A stretch of 42,320 bases of DNA from Spirochaetia bacterium (lineage in GTDB: Bacteria > Spirochaetota > Leptospiria > Turneriellales > JAOUFE01), in the NCBI GenBank assembly GCA_029857955.1, contig JAOUFY010000020.1, forward strand, positions 1-42,320, given 5' to 3'. The translations under genes were made by a program, and so were the position numbers. Position 1 is the stretch's first letter; the number at the start of each line of letters is the position of its first letter. The notes below the pieces were generated by a model that did not search any database, was not told where the DNA came from, and saw nothing but the letters and a program-made list of their open reading frames with translations. Of this stretch, positions 16,792-24,618 are shown piece by piece.

Positions 16792-17739
16792 ATGGAAATA
16801 CAAAAAAAAATTATTTTAGCTTCCCCGCGCGGTTTTTGCGCAGGAGTACATCGCGCTATTGAAGCAGTGGAAAGATCTATTAAATTGTTCGGTACCCCTT
16901 TATATGTTCATCATCAAATTGTTCATAATCGTCATGTAGTTGAAGATTTTATAAAAAAAGGAGTAATTTTTGTAGAATCGATTGAAGAGGTCCCTGATAA
17001 TGTTCCTGTAATTTTCAGCGCACATGGAGTAAGCCCTGAAATACGCAAAAAAGCTGCAAAAAAAAATCTCAAAATAATAGACGCAACCTGCCCTCTGGTT
17101 ACCAAGGTACACAACGAAGCATTTCGCTATGCTCAAGATGGATATGAAATCTTATTGATCGGTCATAAAAATCACGTAGAAACCATAGGTACATATGGCG
17201 AAGCCCCAGACAAAATCCATATTATAGAAAAAATCGAAGATATTGAAAATCTTGATTTTTCACGCGACTCTAAATTGGCATATCTTACCCAGACGACCCT
17301 TTCGATAAATGATACTAAAGAAATGATAAAAATTTTAATGGAGAAGTTTCCAGATATAAAATCCCCTGGTTCCAGCGATATCTGTTATGCGACAACAAAT
17401 CGTCAGGAAGCCGCTGAAAAAATTGCAGATAAAGTTGACCTTGTATTTGTCATTGGTTCACAAAACTCATCTAATTCAAACCGTTTAAAAGAACTTGTAA
17501 AAAAACTCGGCAAATCAACATACCTCATTGATAATGCCGATAATATAGAAAGTAAATGGATACATTCCAGTATCAAAGTCATTGGAATCACAGCAGGAGC
17601 ATCCGCACCGGAGGAGCTTGTAAAAAATACTGTAGACAGACTAAAGAATGAATTTAAATTTTTAGAAATTGAAGAGATGGTAATTAAAGAAGAAAATATC
17701 ATGTTTCAACTACCTTTAGAATTACTTAAATCTCCATAA
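16792..17739 (+). CDS. ispH: 4-hydroxy-3-methylbut-2-enyl diphosphate reductase
   Basis: IspH (LytB) carries out the last step of the MEP pathway, making IPP and DMAPP with a 4Fe-4S cluster. The three cluster cysteines are visible at C16 (PRGFCAGV), C100 (IDATCPLV) and C198 (SDICYATTNRQ). The catalytic Glu region, the HHQIVHN and AHGV His motifs and SSNSNRL are also present. Length (315) is normal. The dxs gene for the first step of the same pathway is at 24619-26523, so the organism uses the MEP route. Translation start lacks a clear ribosome site. Confidence 0.97.
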   Translation: MEIQKKIILASPRGFCAGVHRAIEAVERSIKLFGTPLYVHHQIVHNRHVVEDFIKKGVIFVESIEEVPDNVPVIFSAHGVSPEIRKKAAKKNLKIIDATCPLVTKVHNEAFRYAQDGYEILLIGHKNHVETIGTYGEAPDKIHIIEKIEDIENLDFSRDSKLAYLTQTTLSINDTKEMIKILMEKFPDIKSPGSSDICYATTNRQEAAEKIADKVDLVFVIGSQNSSNSNRLKELVKKLGKSTYLIDNADNIESKWIHSSIKVIGITAGASAPEELVKNTVDRLKNEFKFLEIEEMVIKEENIMFQLPLELLKSP

Positions 17740-17812
17740 TTCATACTTGATTTTATTGAATAATTAAGGCAAATTTTGCAATTTTATATTATGGAGCTGC
17801 AATTAATAATAA

Positions 17813-17895
17813 GAGCGCATCCCAAAACTTGGGCGGGCTCTTCCGGTACAGGGATTACCGGCACAAAATCCATGGATGGGTTTTGGGACGCTCGC
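17813..17895. repeat. Long imperfect palindrome (REP/MITE-like) before the TPR gene
   Basis: The arms GAGCG (17813-17817) plus TCCCAAAAC (17820-17828) pair with GTTTTGGGA (17880-17888) plus CGCTC (17889-17893), giving a 14-bp stem with a two-base bulge. Inside, CCGGTA (17843-17848) pairs with TACCGG (17856-17861). TAA flanks both ends, which could be a short target duplication, but this is not certain. It ends 18 bases before the start codon of the next gene, so it would lie in that gene's leader if transcription begins upstream. Confidence 0.65.
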
Positions 17896-17912
17896 TAAGT
17901 AAAAAAATTTTT

Positions 17913-19784
17913 ATGAAAATATTTTATAAAATTATCATTTATTGTTCAGTATATTTCATTGTCTCGACAAATTTATTTTCGTCTCAAGATGATGAACTCG
18001 AAAAAAAGCTGAATATTAAAATGTCGCAATATTACAATCAAAAAAAATATGAAGCCGTTATAATAATCGGAAATAAACTTCTTCAAAAAACAAGCGGTAA
18101 AAATAAAAAAACTGAAGATTTATTGATTAATTCATATAAGCAGCAAATTGAAGCTTTAATCAATACACGTCAAGCAAGCGTACTTTATAATAATAATCAA
18201 ATCCTGCAGGCGAAAAAAACCATTGATAAAGCAGAGTCAATTTCTCCAGACAGCGAGATCATCTTAAATATAAAATCCAGGATTTATAATAGTCAAATGA
18301 AAATAAATCCAATGGCAAATATTGATCCGGCCAAAAAAGAAGAATTTGATAAACTTCTTGTCTCGGCAACAGATGCGCTCAACAGGGCAAAAAATGAAGA
18401 AGCGCTTGGCTTATTTGCCAAAGCTCTTTTAATTGTACCTGGTTCGCCTGAAGCCATTGAGGGTTACAATCTAGCTTTAGTCCGAACGAATAAAGAAAAT
18501 TCATCGGGACGAGTACATGAACTTCTTGTAAAAGCAGATCAACTGATTGTTCAAACCAAATATACTGATGCAATAAATGTATTTGATGAAGTTCTAAATT
18601 ATGATCCTATAAATACCTACGCAATTAATAAAAAAAATGAACTAAATCGTTTAATAAAATCAGCTTCTCAAAATGCCCAGAAACAGGAACTTGCAAAGGA
18701 ATATCTGGAGGGTGCAAGACAACATGAAGAAAAAAATGAATATAACCTTGCCATTGAAAAATACAATCTTGGTTTTGGCCTTTTACCTGAATTTGCGCCA
18801 TGGAAACAATTGATTAAATTAGCTGAAAAAAAGCAAAAAGAAAATGAAGAAAAAAAGTTCTCCCGAAGTCTTGATGATATTGCAAAAAGCTATCAAAAAG
18901 GAATTTATTATCTTGCCTCTGAAGAATTTTCCAGGGCAATTACAGAATTTGATACTGTTATAAGTATTTCAAAACAATACGGGCAGGAGCAAACACGAAA
19001 ACAGGCCGAAGAGTTTTTGCAAAAGGCAAGAGACAATTTCAACAGAAAAGAAGAAGAAGTAGTTGGAGAAACAAATCCATACTACAAAATGATAAATAAT
19101 ACAAAAATTTTAGGTTTAAATGCCTACAATAAAAAGGAATACAAAGCAGCGAAAGAATATTTTGCTTCTATCCTTGAACTATTTCCTAAAAACCGTTTTG
19201 CCCGAATTTACTTTGTAAAAAGCGATATCGAACTTCAACCCGGCTCAAAAAATCAAATTATCCAGAATTTTATATCTAATATAAAATCTTCCATGGAAAG
19301 TGAACCTGCAGAAGCAAAACGTTTGTTAACGATTTCAAGAGAGATTTTTCCAAACGATCCTGAATTAAAAAATTTATATGACAGCATGAATGTCAACAAG
19401 CAAAATATTATTAAAAAATCGACGATTCCAATCAATGTATTAAACAATTGGTATGACCAGGCCTTTGCAATTTTAACGCAGGAAAATGATTCAAAGAAAG
19501 CAAATGATCTGTTAACGAAAATCATCAATGCTGATCCTACATACATTAAGGCAATTACCCTTAAAGCCCGTATCGAAGGGCGAACCCAGATCGCAGAAGT
19601 ACGTGCAATTTCGCCAGATGCACAAAAACACTATTCAGAAGGTCTATGGCATTATGGACAGGGTCGTATACAAGAAGCTAAAAATTCATTTGAGCAGGCT
19701 TTAACAATTGAGCCAAATTATCAAAATGCTAAAAATGCCAGAGAAAAATGCATAAAGTATTTACAACAATCAAAAGGCACATAG
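17913..19784 (+). CDS. Secreted tetratricopeptide-repeat protein
   Basis: A protein of 623 residues with a signal peptide (MKIFYKIIIYCSVYFIVSTN, then LFSSQ) followed almost entirely by helical pairs. TPR-like units show the usual small/large residue spacing, for example ALGLFAKALLIVPGSPEAIEGY, YTDAINVFDEVLNYDPINTYAI, YLASEEFSRAITEFDTVI and YGQGRIQEAKNSFEQALTIE. It is probably periplasmic and a scaffold for protein contacts; no catalytic motif is seen. The frame is open upstream to a TTG at 17829, inside the palindromic element. The ATG at 17913 was chosen because it begins the signal peptide. No clear ribosome site precedes it. Confidence 0.75.
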   Translation: MKIFYKIIIYCSVYFIVSTNLFSSQDDELEKKLNIKMSQYYNQKKYEAVIIIGNKLLQKTSGKNKKTEDLLINSYKQQIEALINTRQASVLYNNNQILQAKKTIDKAESISPDSEIILNIKSRIYNSQMKINPMANIDPAKKEEFDKLLVSATDALNRAKNEEALGLFAKALLIVPGSPEAIEGYNLALVRTNKENSSGRVHELLVKADQLIVQTKYTDAINVFDEVLNYDPINTYAINKKNELNRLIKSASQNAQKQELAKEYLEGARQHEEKNEYNLAIEKYNLGFGLLPEFAPWKQLIKLAEKKQKENEEKKFSRSLDDIAKSYQKGIYYLASEEFSRAITEFDTVISISKQYGQEQTRKQAEEFLQKARDNFNRKEEEVVGETNPYYKMINNTKILGLNAYNKKEYKAAKEYFASILELFPKNRFARIYFVKSDIELQPGSKNQIIQNFISNIKSSMESEPAEAKRLLTISREIFPNDPELKNLYDSMNVNKQNIIKKSTIPINVLNNWYDQAFAILTQENDSKKANDLLTKIINADPTYIKAITLKARIEGRTQIAEVRAISPDAQKHYSEGLWHYGQGRIQEAKNSFEQALTIEPNYQNAKNAREKCIKYLQQSKGT

Positions 19785-19817
19785 TTGTTACCATAATCAA
19801 TAAATAAATTTAATTAA

Positions 19818-21572
19818 TTATTTTTTCTTTTTATGTTGTCCCGGCAAAAATAATTTTTTAATATCAGGCAAGTACGTCCGAAACTGTTCTTCACCGTCAA
19901 AAATTATTTTTTTATACTTTTTAAAATCAAACACTGAATACTGGTTGAGATTGTAATTTACAAAATAGTCCATACTTTTGGTTCGTAACCGAATTAACTC
20001 ACGGCCTTCAAGATTAATTGCTCTGGAAATGATTTTTAATATAGGGGGGTGTGTAAAATATTCCCACCAGTTTCTGACAGAAAACTTCTCGCGTAAATTC
20101 TTCGGTTCAAAAAGCTCTACTATTCCGCTATCTTCCAGAGGCGAAACATTGATCGATATTATTATTCCGGCTCCTTTTGCACGAATTAAATTATCAGGCA
20201 CATTATTTAAGATACCTCCATCCGCCAGTAAAAAGTTTCCAATCCTTTTTGGCGGAAAAATCCCCGGAAGACTCATACTTGCCAATACAGCTTCCCAGAT
20301 TGGTCCGCTGTCAAAAATATGTTCTTTTCCGCTTAAAAGATCAACGGCGCTTGTGGCAAATGGAATTTGAAGTTCTTCAATGTTTTGACTTCCAAAAGCA
20401 TCCCGTAACATTCGTTCTATATTAATTCCTCTATAAAAAGAAATTAGAGGTATTCTTGGTACAAGAATCGGTTTTGATAATGGGTTAAAATATTTCCCCA
20501 TAATCTTTAGAATATTCGAATAAGATTCTCCTCGCGCATAAAGTGCGCCAATGACAGCTCCAAATGAACATCCAGATACATAGTCTACGGTTATTCCTTC
20601 TTCTTCGAGGACCTTTATCATTCCGACATGAGCCAGCGACCTTGCACCCCCACCGCCTAAAGCCAGGCCTCTGGTCTTGGAAATAAGAAATCTTGAAAGG
20701 GTCTCTTTTCTGATAAATACCTTGTTTTTGCCCGAATACGATTGTTGCGGTAAAGCATGGCTATCTTCAATCATCCGTATGCATCGATCATCAAAATTTC
20801 GAATGGTTTCTTTCCAGTATTGAATAATTTTTATTTTATTTTCATTGATATGATTTGGATTTTTCTCCCACAATACAATTTTATCTGCCTGCTTTACAAC
20901 ACTGCTCATTTCACATTTATCACAATATTCATCAAAATAAATATGCAATATAGGATACTTCTTGCGTAAAGAAGACAAAGACGATATAACCTCTCGAGGC
21001 GTCATTTTTTCAAAATGTTTAATGTTGATTAATTTAAGTTCAGCATCAGATGCTACCTGCCCTGACTGCATGATCACCTTAAGATTATCATGATAATGGT
21101 TTAATTCCTCAACAGGTATATGACAAATCAAACGTCGGGCAAAACTGGTTTCCTTACCGGTAGACAACACATCCTTCATTCGCCCGCTTATGAGACCTAT
21201 CAGATTTTGAGCCAGATTCTTATCTTTTGCTGCATATTTTAAAAAAATATTGCCGTCGATCACATACAATACAGAATCAAGGACTGCCTGAGCAGAGCCA
21301 TAATGAGGCGATTTAGTAAGAATACTATGCTCTGAAAAAACTTCACCCTGACCAATGTACCGAAACTTCTCGCCAGTAGATCCAAGGCGTATAATCACTT
21401 CGCCATAACGAACAATATAAATAAATCTAGACGGATCTCCGCTCTGGTAAATATATTCATTTGTCGGCACAGAAATTTCATGCATCTCATCAAAAATATT
21501 TCTGATGCTCGCCTGACCAAGTCCTTTAAATAAAGAAACAGAACTTAAAAATTTATAAATTTCAGATCGCAT
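19818..21572 (-). CDS. Cyclic-nucleotide-binding/patatin-like phospholipase
   Basis: Three-part protein of 584 residues. Residues about 10-130 form a cNMP-binding beta-barrel (PTNEYIYQSGDPSRFIYIV, then YGEVIIRLG and GQGEVFSEHSIL). Residues about 145-290 form a middle domain without a name I can give. Residues about 300-480 are a patatin/NTE-type hydrolase with the oxyanion loop GGGGAR (306-311), the nucleophile S336 in GCSFG and the partner D451 in ADGGILNNVP. The Ser-Asp dyad is complete, so lipid hydrolase activity is likely. The layout resembles neuropathy-target-esterase relatives with one regulatory domain. In the cNMP pocket the canonical Arg is not obvious (FSEHSILTKSPHYGSAQA), so ligand binding is uncertain. 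It is a single gene, convergent with the TPR gene. Confidence 0.87.
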   Translation of the reverse strand: MRSEIYKFLSSVSLFKGLGQASIRNIFDEMHEISVPTNEYIYQSGDPSRFIYIVRYGEVIIRLGSTGEKFRYIGQGEVFSEHSILTKSPHYGSAQAVLDSVLYVIDGNIFLKYAAKDKNLAQNLIGLISGRMKDVLSTGKETSFARRLICHIPVEELNHYHDNLKVIMQSGQVASDAELKLINIKHFEKMTPREVISSLSSLRKKYPILHIYFDEYCDKCEMSSVVKQADKIVLWEKNPNHINENKIKIIQYWKETIRNFDDRCIRMIEDSHALPQQSYSGKNKVFIRKETLSRFLISKTRGLALGGGGARSLAHVGMIKVLEEEGITVDYVSGCSFGAVIGALYARGESYSNILKIMGKYFNPLSKPILVPRIPLISFYRGINIERMLRDAFGSQNIEELQIPFATSAVDLLSGKEHIFDSGPIWEAVLASMSLPGIFPPKRIGNFLLADGGILNNVPDNLIRAKGAGIIISINVSPLEDSGIVELFEPKNLREKFSVRNWWEYFTHPPILKIISRAINLEGRELIRLRTKSMDYFVNYNLNQYSVFDFKKYKKIIFDGEEQFRTYLPDIKKLFLPGQHKKKK

Positions 21573-21684
21573 TTTTTATAATACCTGTTTTTAGTCCGCT
21601 TTTCATGATAAACAATATTTTACCAACATACAATTAATGAAAAATGATAGACTAAATACTCCCTGTTTTTTTTATATCTTCTTT

Positions 21685-21927
21685 ATGGAAAATAACTTAA
21701 AAGAAAAAATTAAAACCTCTATTAATAACGGAAATTTGACAAAGTTGTTATTACTCATCGCTGTAGCCGCTATATCCTTTTATCCATTTTTTTCCATTCA
21801 AAAAAAACTTAATGAAAGTATTGGCGATCAACCAAAAATATTGCTTGGTTCATATATTTTTATCGCATCACTTGCGGTTTTGCTGGTTGTGCTTATTATT
21901 AAAACAAGACCTAAAAAAGATCAATAA
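21685..21927 (+). CDS. Small two-helix membrane protein of unknown function
   Basis: About 80 residues. A short Lys-rich start (MENNLKEKIKTS) precedes a hydrophobic helix (LLLLIAVAAISFYPFFSI), a polar loop (QKKLNESIGDQPK) and a second helix (LLGSYIFIASLAVLLVVLII) ending in a basic tail (KTRPKKDQ). The composition and positive tail are what a genuine small inner-membrane protein would show. The frame extends upstream to an ATG at 21637. The internal ATG at 21685 was preferred because the added residues (including a Cys-Phe-Phe-rich segment) look unlike a natural start. Neither has a good ribosome site, so expression is uncertain. Confidence 0.45.
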   Translation: MENNLKEKIKTSINNGNLTKLLLLIAVAAISFYPFFSIQKKLNESIGDQPKILLGSYIFIASLAVLLVVLIIKTRPKKDQ

Positions 21928-21951
21928 AAAACCGTGTACGAATATTTTTAC

Positions 21952-22569
21952 TTACAATTCAATCAGGTTATCGTTCAGTTCATTTTTATCATCAGATTGA
22001 ACCGGATAATGTAACGACATTAAATTACCGCACTTCTCGACAGCAGTGACAAATCCATTACACATCTTCTGGTTATGAACATTTTCAATAAATTCATCAA
22101 CGATGATTTGCCATGCATCTTTGTCCACTTTGTCATTGATTCCTTTATCTGCGATGATTTCTACACACCGCTCGGCCATGGAAACAAAAAATAAAACACC
22201 GGAATGATCTTTTGTATTAGCTATTCCCCGTTCTAAAAATTGCTCCATGGCTAATTTTTTTACACTGGCTCTCCGGATTTTCTTCGGCACAATCAACATC
22301 TTGATCGATTCAATTTGAAATACCAGGTACATAACTACAAATATTAATAATTGAATATCTAAAATAATCTTTGCATTTTTACTGGTAAAAACAAGTATTA
22401 GCGGTATCACCGCAATTAATACACCAAAAGCTGCCCATATTATCGGGAATAAAAAATAACTTTCACTCTTACCAGCGATTATCGTTACAAATTCACCAGA
22501 GGTTTTACGCTCAGCATTTTTTACTGCATTTTGAATTTCTATTTTTTCTTCATTCGTTATGTATTTCAT
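21952..22569 (-). CDS. TPM-domain membrane protein
   Basis: A 205-residue protein whose N-terminus (NEEKIEIQNAVKNAERKTSGEFVTII) and later part (GVLFFVSMAERCVEIIADKGINDKV) form a TPM (TLP18.3/Psb32/MOLO-1) domain, split by two membrane helices (about 40-85). This is the short-form TPM protein that often accompanies a Gly-rich, secreted TPM protein and LemA. The start lies three bases after the preceding gene's stop. The function of the family is not firmly known; roles in membrane stress or protein turnover have been proposed. Confidence 0.85.
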   Translation of the reverse strand: MKYITNEEKIEIQNAVKNAERKTSGEFVTIIAGKSESYFLFPIIWAAFGVLIAVIPLILVFTSKNAKIILDIQLLIFVVMYLVFQIESIKMLIVPKKIRRASVKKLAMEQFLERGIANTKDHSGVLFFVSMAERCVEIIADKGINDKVDKDAWQIIVDEFIENVHNQKMCNGFVTAVEKCGNLMSLHYPVQSDDKNELNDNLIEL

Positions 22570-22572
22570 AAA

Positions 22573-23340
22573 TTACCAGCTGCCCGATGCGCCGCCGCCT
22601 CCAAAAGAGCCTCCGCCGCCTGAGAAGCCTCCTCCACCGCCACCGGAAAACCCGCCTCCTGAAAACCCGCCTCCGTAAAAACCGCCTCGTCCTGTATAAT
22701 GATTACGCCCAAAAAACAATCTTATTAAAGGGATAACAAGAATAATGATCCATATAAAAATATTAAACCACATAGAAGAGAAGTGCTTGTCCCGATGACC
22801 ATCGGCGCCAGGCTCACTTTTTGCTACAGCCTCATCAATTTCTGAAATCTGTTCATCACTTAAAATTTGAATGATCGTCTGTGCTCCGCGCAAAAGCCCT
22901 TCTTTATATTTGCCGACTCTAAATTGAGGTTTTAAAATATGCTCAATGATGTACTTGCTTCGCGCATCGGTAATTTGACCCTCAAGACCATACCCAACTT
23001 CTATCCGCATTTTTCGCTCTTTAATCGCGACGAGCATCAATATACCGTTGTTTTTGTCTTTTTGACCGATTTTCCATTCTCTGGCAAGATTTACAGAATA
23101 ATCGCTGATTTCATAACCGCGCAAATCACTTAAAACGGCAACGACGATCTGGGTTCCCGACTTGTCTTCAAAGTCCTGCAACATTCGTTTTAGTTTTTGA
23201 ACGCCGTCATTACCTAGAACGCCGATTTCATCTACAACCCTGTCTGTAAGCGCAGGATAAAGACTTTCTGAAAAAACCGGTGTTTTAAAAAACAAAACAA
23301 ACGCGGCCAGCGAGAACAATATTAATTTTTTTTTAAACAT
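22573..23340 (-). CDS. Secreted TPM-domain protein with Gly-rich tail (YgcG type)
   Basis: The protein (about 255 residues from the ATG at 23340) has a signal peptide (KKKLILFSLAAFVLFF) and a TPM domain (about 25-165: LTDRVVDEIGVLG, GTQIVVAVLSDL, VNLAREWKIGQKDKNNGILM and RIEVGYGLEGQITDARS). A membrane helix follows (NIFIWIIILVIPLIRLFF). The tail is strongly Gly/Ser/Phe-rich and ends GGGASGSW. This architecture is the YgcG group. The frame extends upstream to a GTG at 23373, but the ATG start gives a conventional signal peptide. It sits between lemA and a second TPM gene, the usual company of this family. Confidence 0.88.
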   Translation of the reverse strand: MFKKKLILFSLAAFVLFFKTPVFSESLYPALTDRVVDEIGVLGNDGVQKLKRMLQDFEDKSGTQIVVAVLSDLRGYEISDYSVNLAREWKIGQKDKNNGILMLVAIKERKMRIEVGYGLEGQITDARSKYIIEHILKPQFRVGKYKEGLLRGAQTIIQILSDEQISEIDEAVAKSEPGADGHRDKHFSSMWFNIFIWIIILVIPLIRLFFGRNHYTGRGGFYGGGFSGGGFSGGGGGGFSGGGGSFGGGGASGSW

Positions 23341-23438
23341 AGAAGGTTTTATTTTGGCTATAAATTGGCACACGCAGCATTTTATAAAAACCTGGTTGTG
23401 TAAAATATTTCTTCGATACCATTTGTATCTTTTTCAAG

Positions 23439-23488
23439 TATTTCGACAGGCTCATCAAACCATTTCGGTTAGCGAGCTTGTCGAAATA
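23439..23488. repeat. REP-like hairpin in the lemA-TPM spacer
   Basis: TATTTCGACAGGCTC (23439-23453) pairs with GAGCTTGTCGAAATA (23474-23488), 15 bases with one mismatch and a 20-base loop. The TTCGACAGGCTC core is a very common bacterial extragenic palindrome motif. In RNA it would form a stable stem between the lemA and TPM coding regions and could stabilise or split the message. Confidence 0.7.
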
Positions 23489-23559
23489 TATTAAAACAAG
23501 GGAGTGCAAATCAAAGCTTGCCAACTTAGTCAACAACCGCTGATTAGACAACATTGATG

Positions 23560-24174
23560 TTAAAATTTTACCTCAGGCGCTGTTTGAACCGCATCTTCAA
23601 CAGTAAAATTTTCTTTTACCACTGCATCCTTATACATCAAAGCTCTCCACCACGATCCGGGGACCGTACGAATTTCTGTATTGTATTTTTGTACTGCAGA
23701 AATGTAGTCGCGTCTGGCAACTGAAATTCTATTTTCAGTTCCTTCAAGCTGAGATTGTAATTCAATAAAATTTTGATTTGCTTTTAAATCGGGATACTTT
23801 TCCATCACCACCATAAGTCGTGAAAGGGCCCCGCTTAAATTTGCCTGATTTTGTTGAAACTGGGCAAAGGCAGCTTTGTTCGTAAGAATGTCAGCAGGAA
23901 TATTGGTCTGCGTTACTTTCGCACGCGCTTCAGTTACCCCGACAAGGACTGATTTTTCATGAGCAGCATAACCTTTTACAGTATTTACAAGCATCGGAAC
24001 CAAATCGGCCCTTCTTTTATACTGATTGAGTACCTGCGACCAGGAGGCCTTAACCGCTTCATCATACGTAGGAATATTATTTATACCGCAACTCTGGGCG
24101 CTAAATATCAGTGTTATTAACAAGAGAAAAGCAGAAAACGAAATATTTTTTTTAATTTTAAAATTTTGGTTCAT
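23560..24174 (-). CDS. lemA: LemA-family lipoprotein
   Basis: LemA proteins are helical membrane-associated proteins of unclear role. The 204-residue protein has a signal sequence ending in a lipobox-like SAQSC, then the characteristic TYDEAVKASWSQVLNQYKRR, ADLVPMLVNTVKGYA and HEKSVLVGVTEARAKV. The later stretch includes LSRLMVVMEKYPDLKANQNF, typical of the family. The start has an AGGAG site (ATAGGAGTCTACTATG). It is the first of three genes on this strand with two TPM proteins. The grouping recurs widely and suggests a shared membrane process. Confidence 0.92.
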   Translation of the reverse strand: MNQNFKIKKNISFSAFLLLITLIFSAQSCGINNIPTYDEAVKASWSQVLNQYKRRADLVPMLVNTVKGYAAHEKSVLVGVTEARAKVTQTNIPADILTNKAAFAQFQQNQANLSGALSRLMVVMEKYPDLKANQNFIELQSQLEGTENRISVARRDYISAVQKYNTEIRTVPGSWWRALMYKDAVVKENFTVEDAVQTAPEVKF

Positions 24175-24370
24175 AGTAGACTCCTATCATACAAGATTTA
24201 TATGGAATCGGCAAAGAAATTACATCATATGCGCCATTTCATTACCTTTATCAGGTTATAATTCCCAAGAATTTATTTAACCCAGTGAATCTACAAAGAA
24301 ATTATCACTGTAGACGTCAAGTATAACCTATTTTAGTTTACGCATCAATACACTGAAGAATTCTGGGCGC

Positions 24371-24616
24371 ATGGATAAGGAATTGCTTGATATTCTCGTA
24401 TGCCCGAGAACCAAAAAAAAACTCGTACTGGCAACTGACGACATTATAAACATATTAAATAAAAAAATAAACTCCGGTAAATGCCATGACATAAGCGGTG
24501 AACCGGTTAAAGATACGGTCAAAGAAGGTCTTTTTCAACCAGAAGATAAAACATTTTATTTAATTCGCGATGGTATACCGTTGTTAATTTATGACAACGG
24601 AATTAAAATCGACTAA
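24371..24616 (+). CDS. Trm112-like small protein
   Basis: An 81-residue protein that begins DKELLDILVCPRTKKKLVL and ends YLIRDGIPLLI, the two halves of a bacterial Trm112/YcaR-type protein. Canonical members have CPxC in the first half and often a second Cys pair. Here only C11 remains (CPRTKK), and about 20 extra residues are inserted in the middle (with one more Cys in KCHDISG). Zinc binding is therefore doubtful. The stop is two bases from the dxs start, so the two are almost certainly co-translated. A bacterial Trm112 can activate methyltransferases, but no partner is evident here. Confidence 0.8.
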   Translation: MDKELLDILVCPRTKKKLVLATDDIINILNKKINSGKCHDISGEPVKDTVKEGLFQPEDKTFYLIRDGIPLLIYDNGIKID

Positions 24617-24618
24617 TA

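Noticed and set aside
16900..17702. Minus-strand open frames inside ispH
   Set aside because: ispH is unmistakable on the plus strand, with all cluster cysteines; the opposite frames are hydrophobic shadows.
23414..23435. GATAC-CATTT-GTATC followed by TTTTT as a terminator
   Set aside because: It would act on the plus strand, where no transcript is expected; the genes on both sides run on the minus strand.
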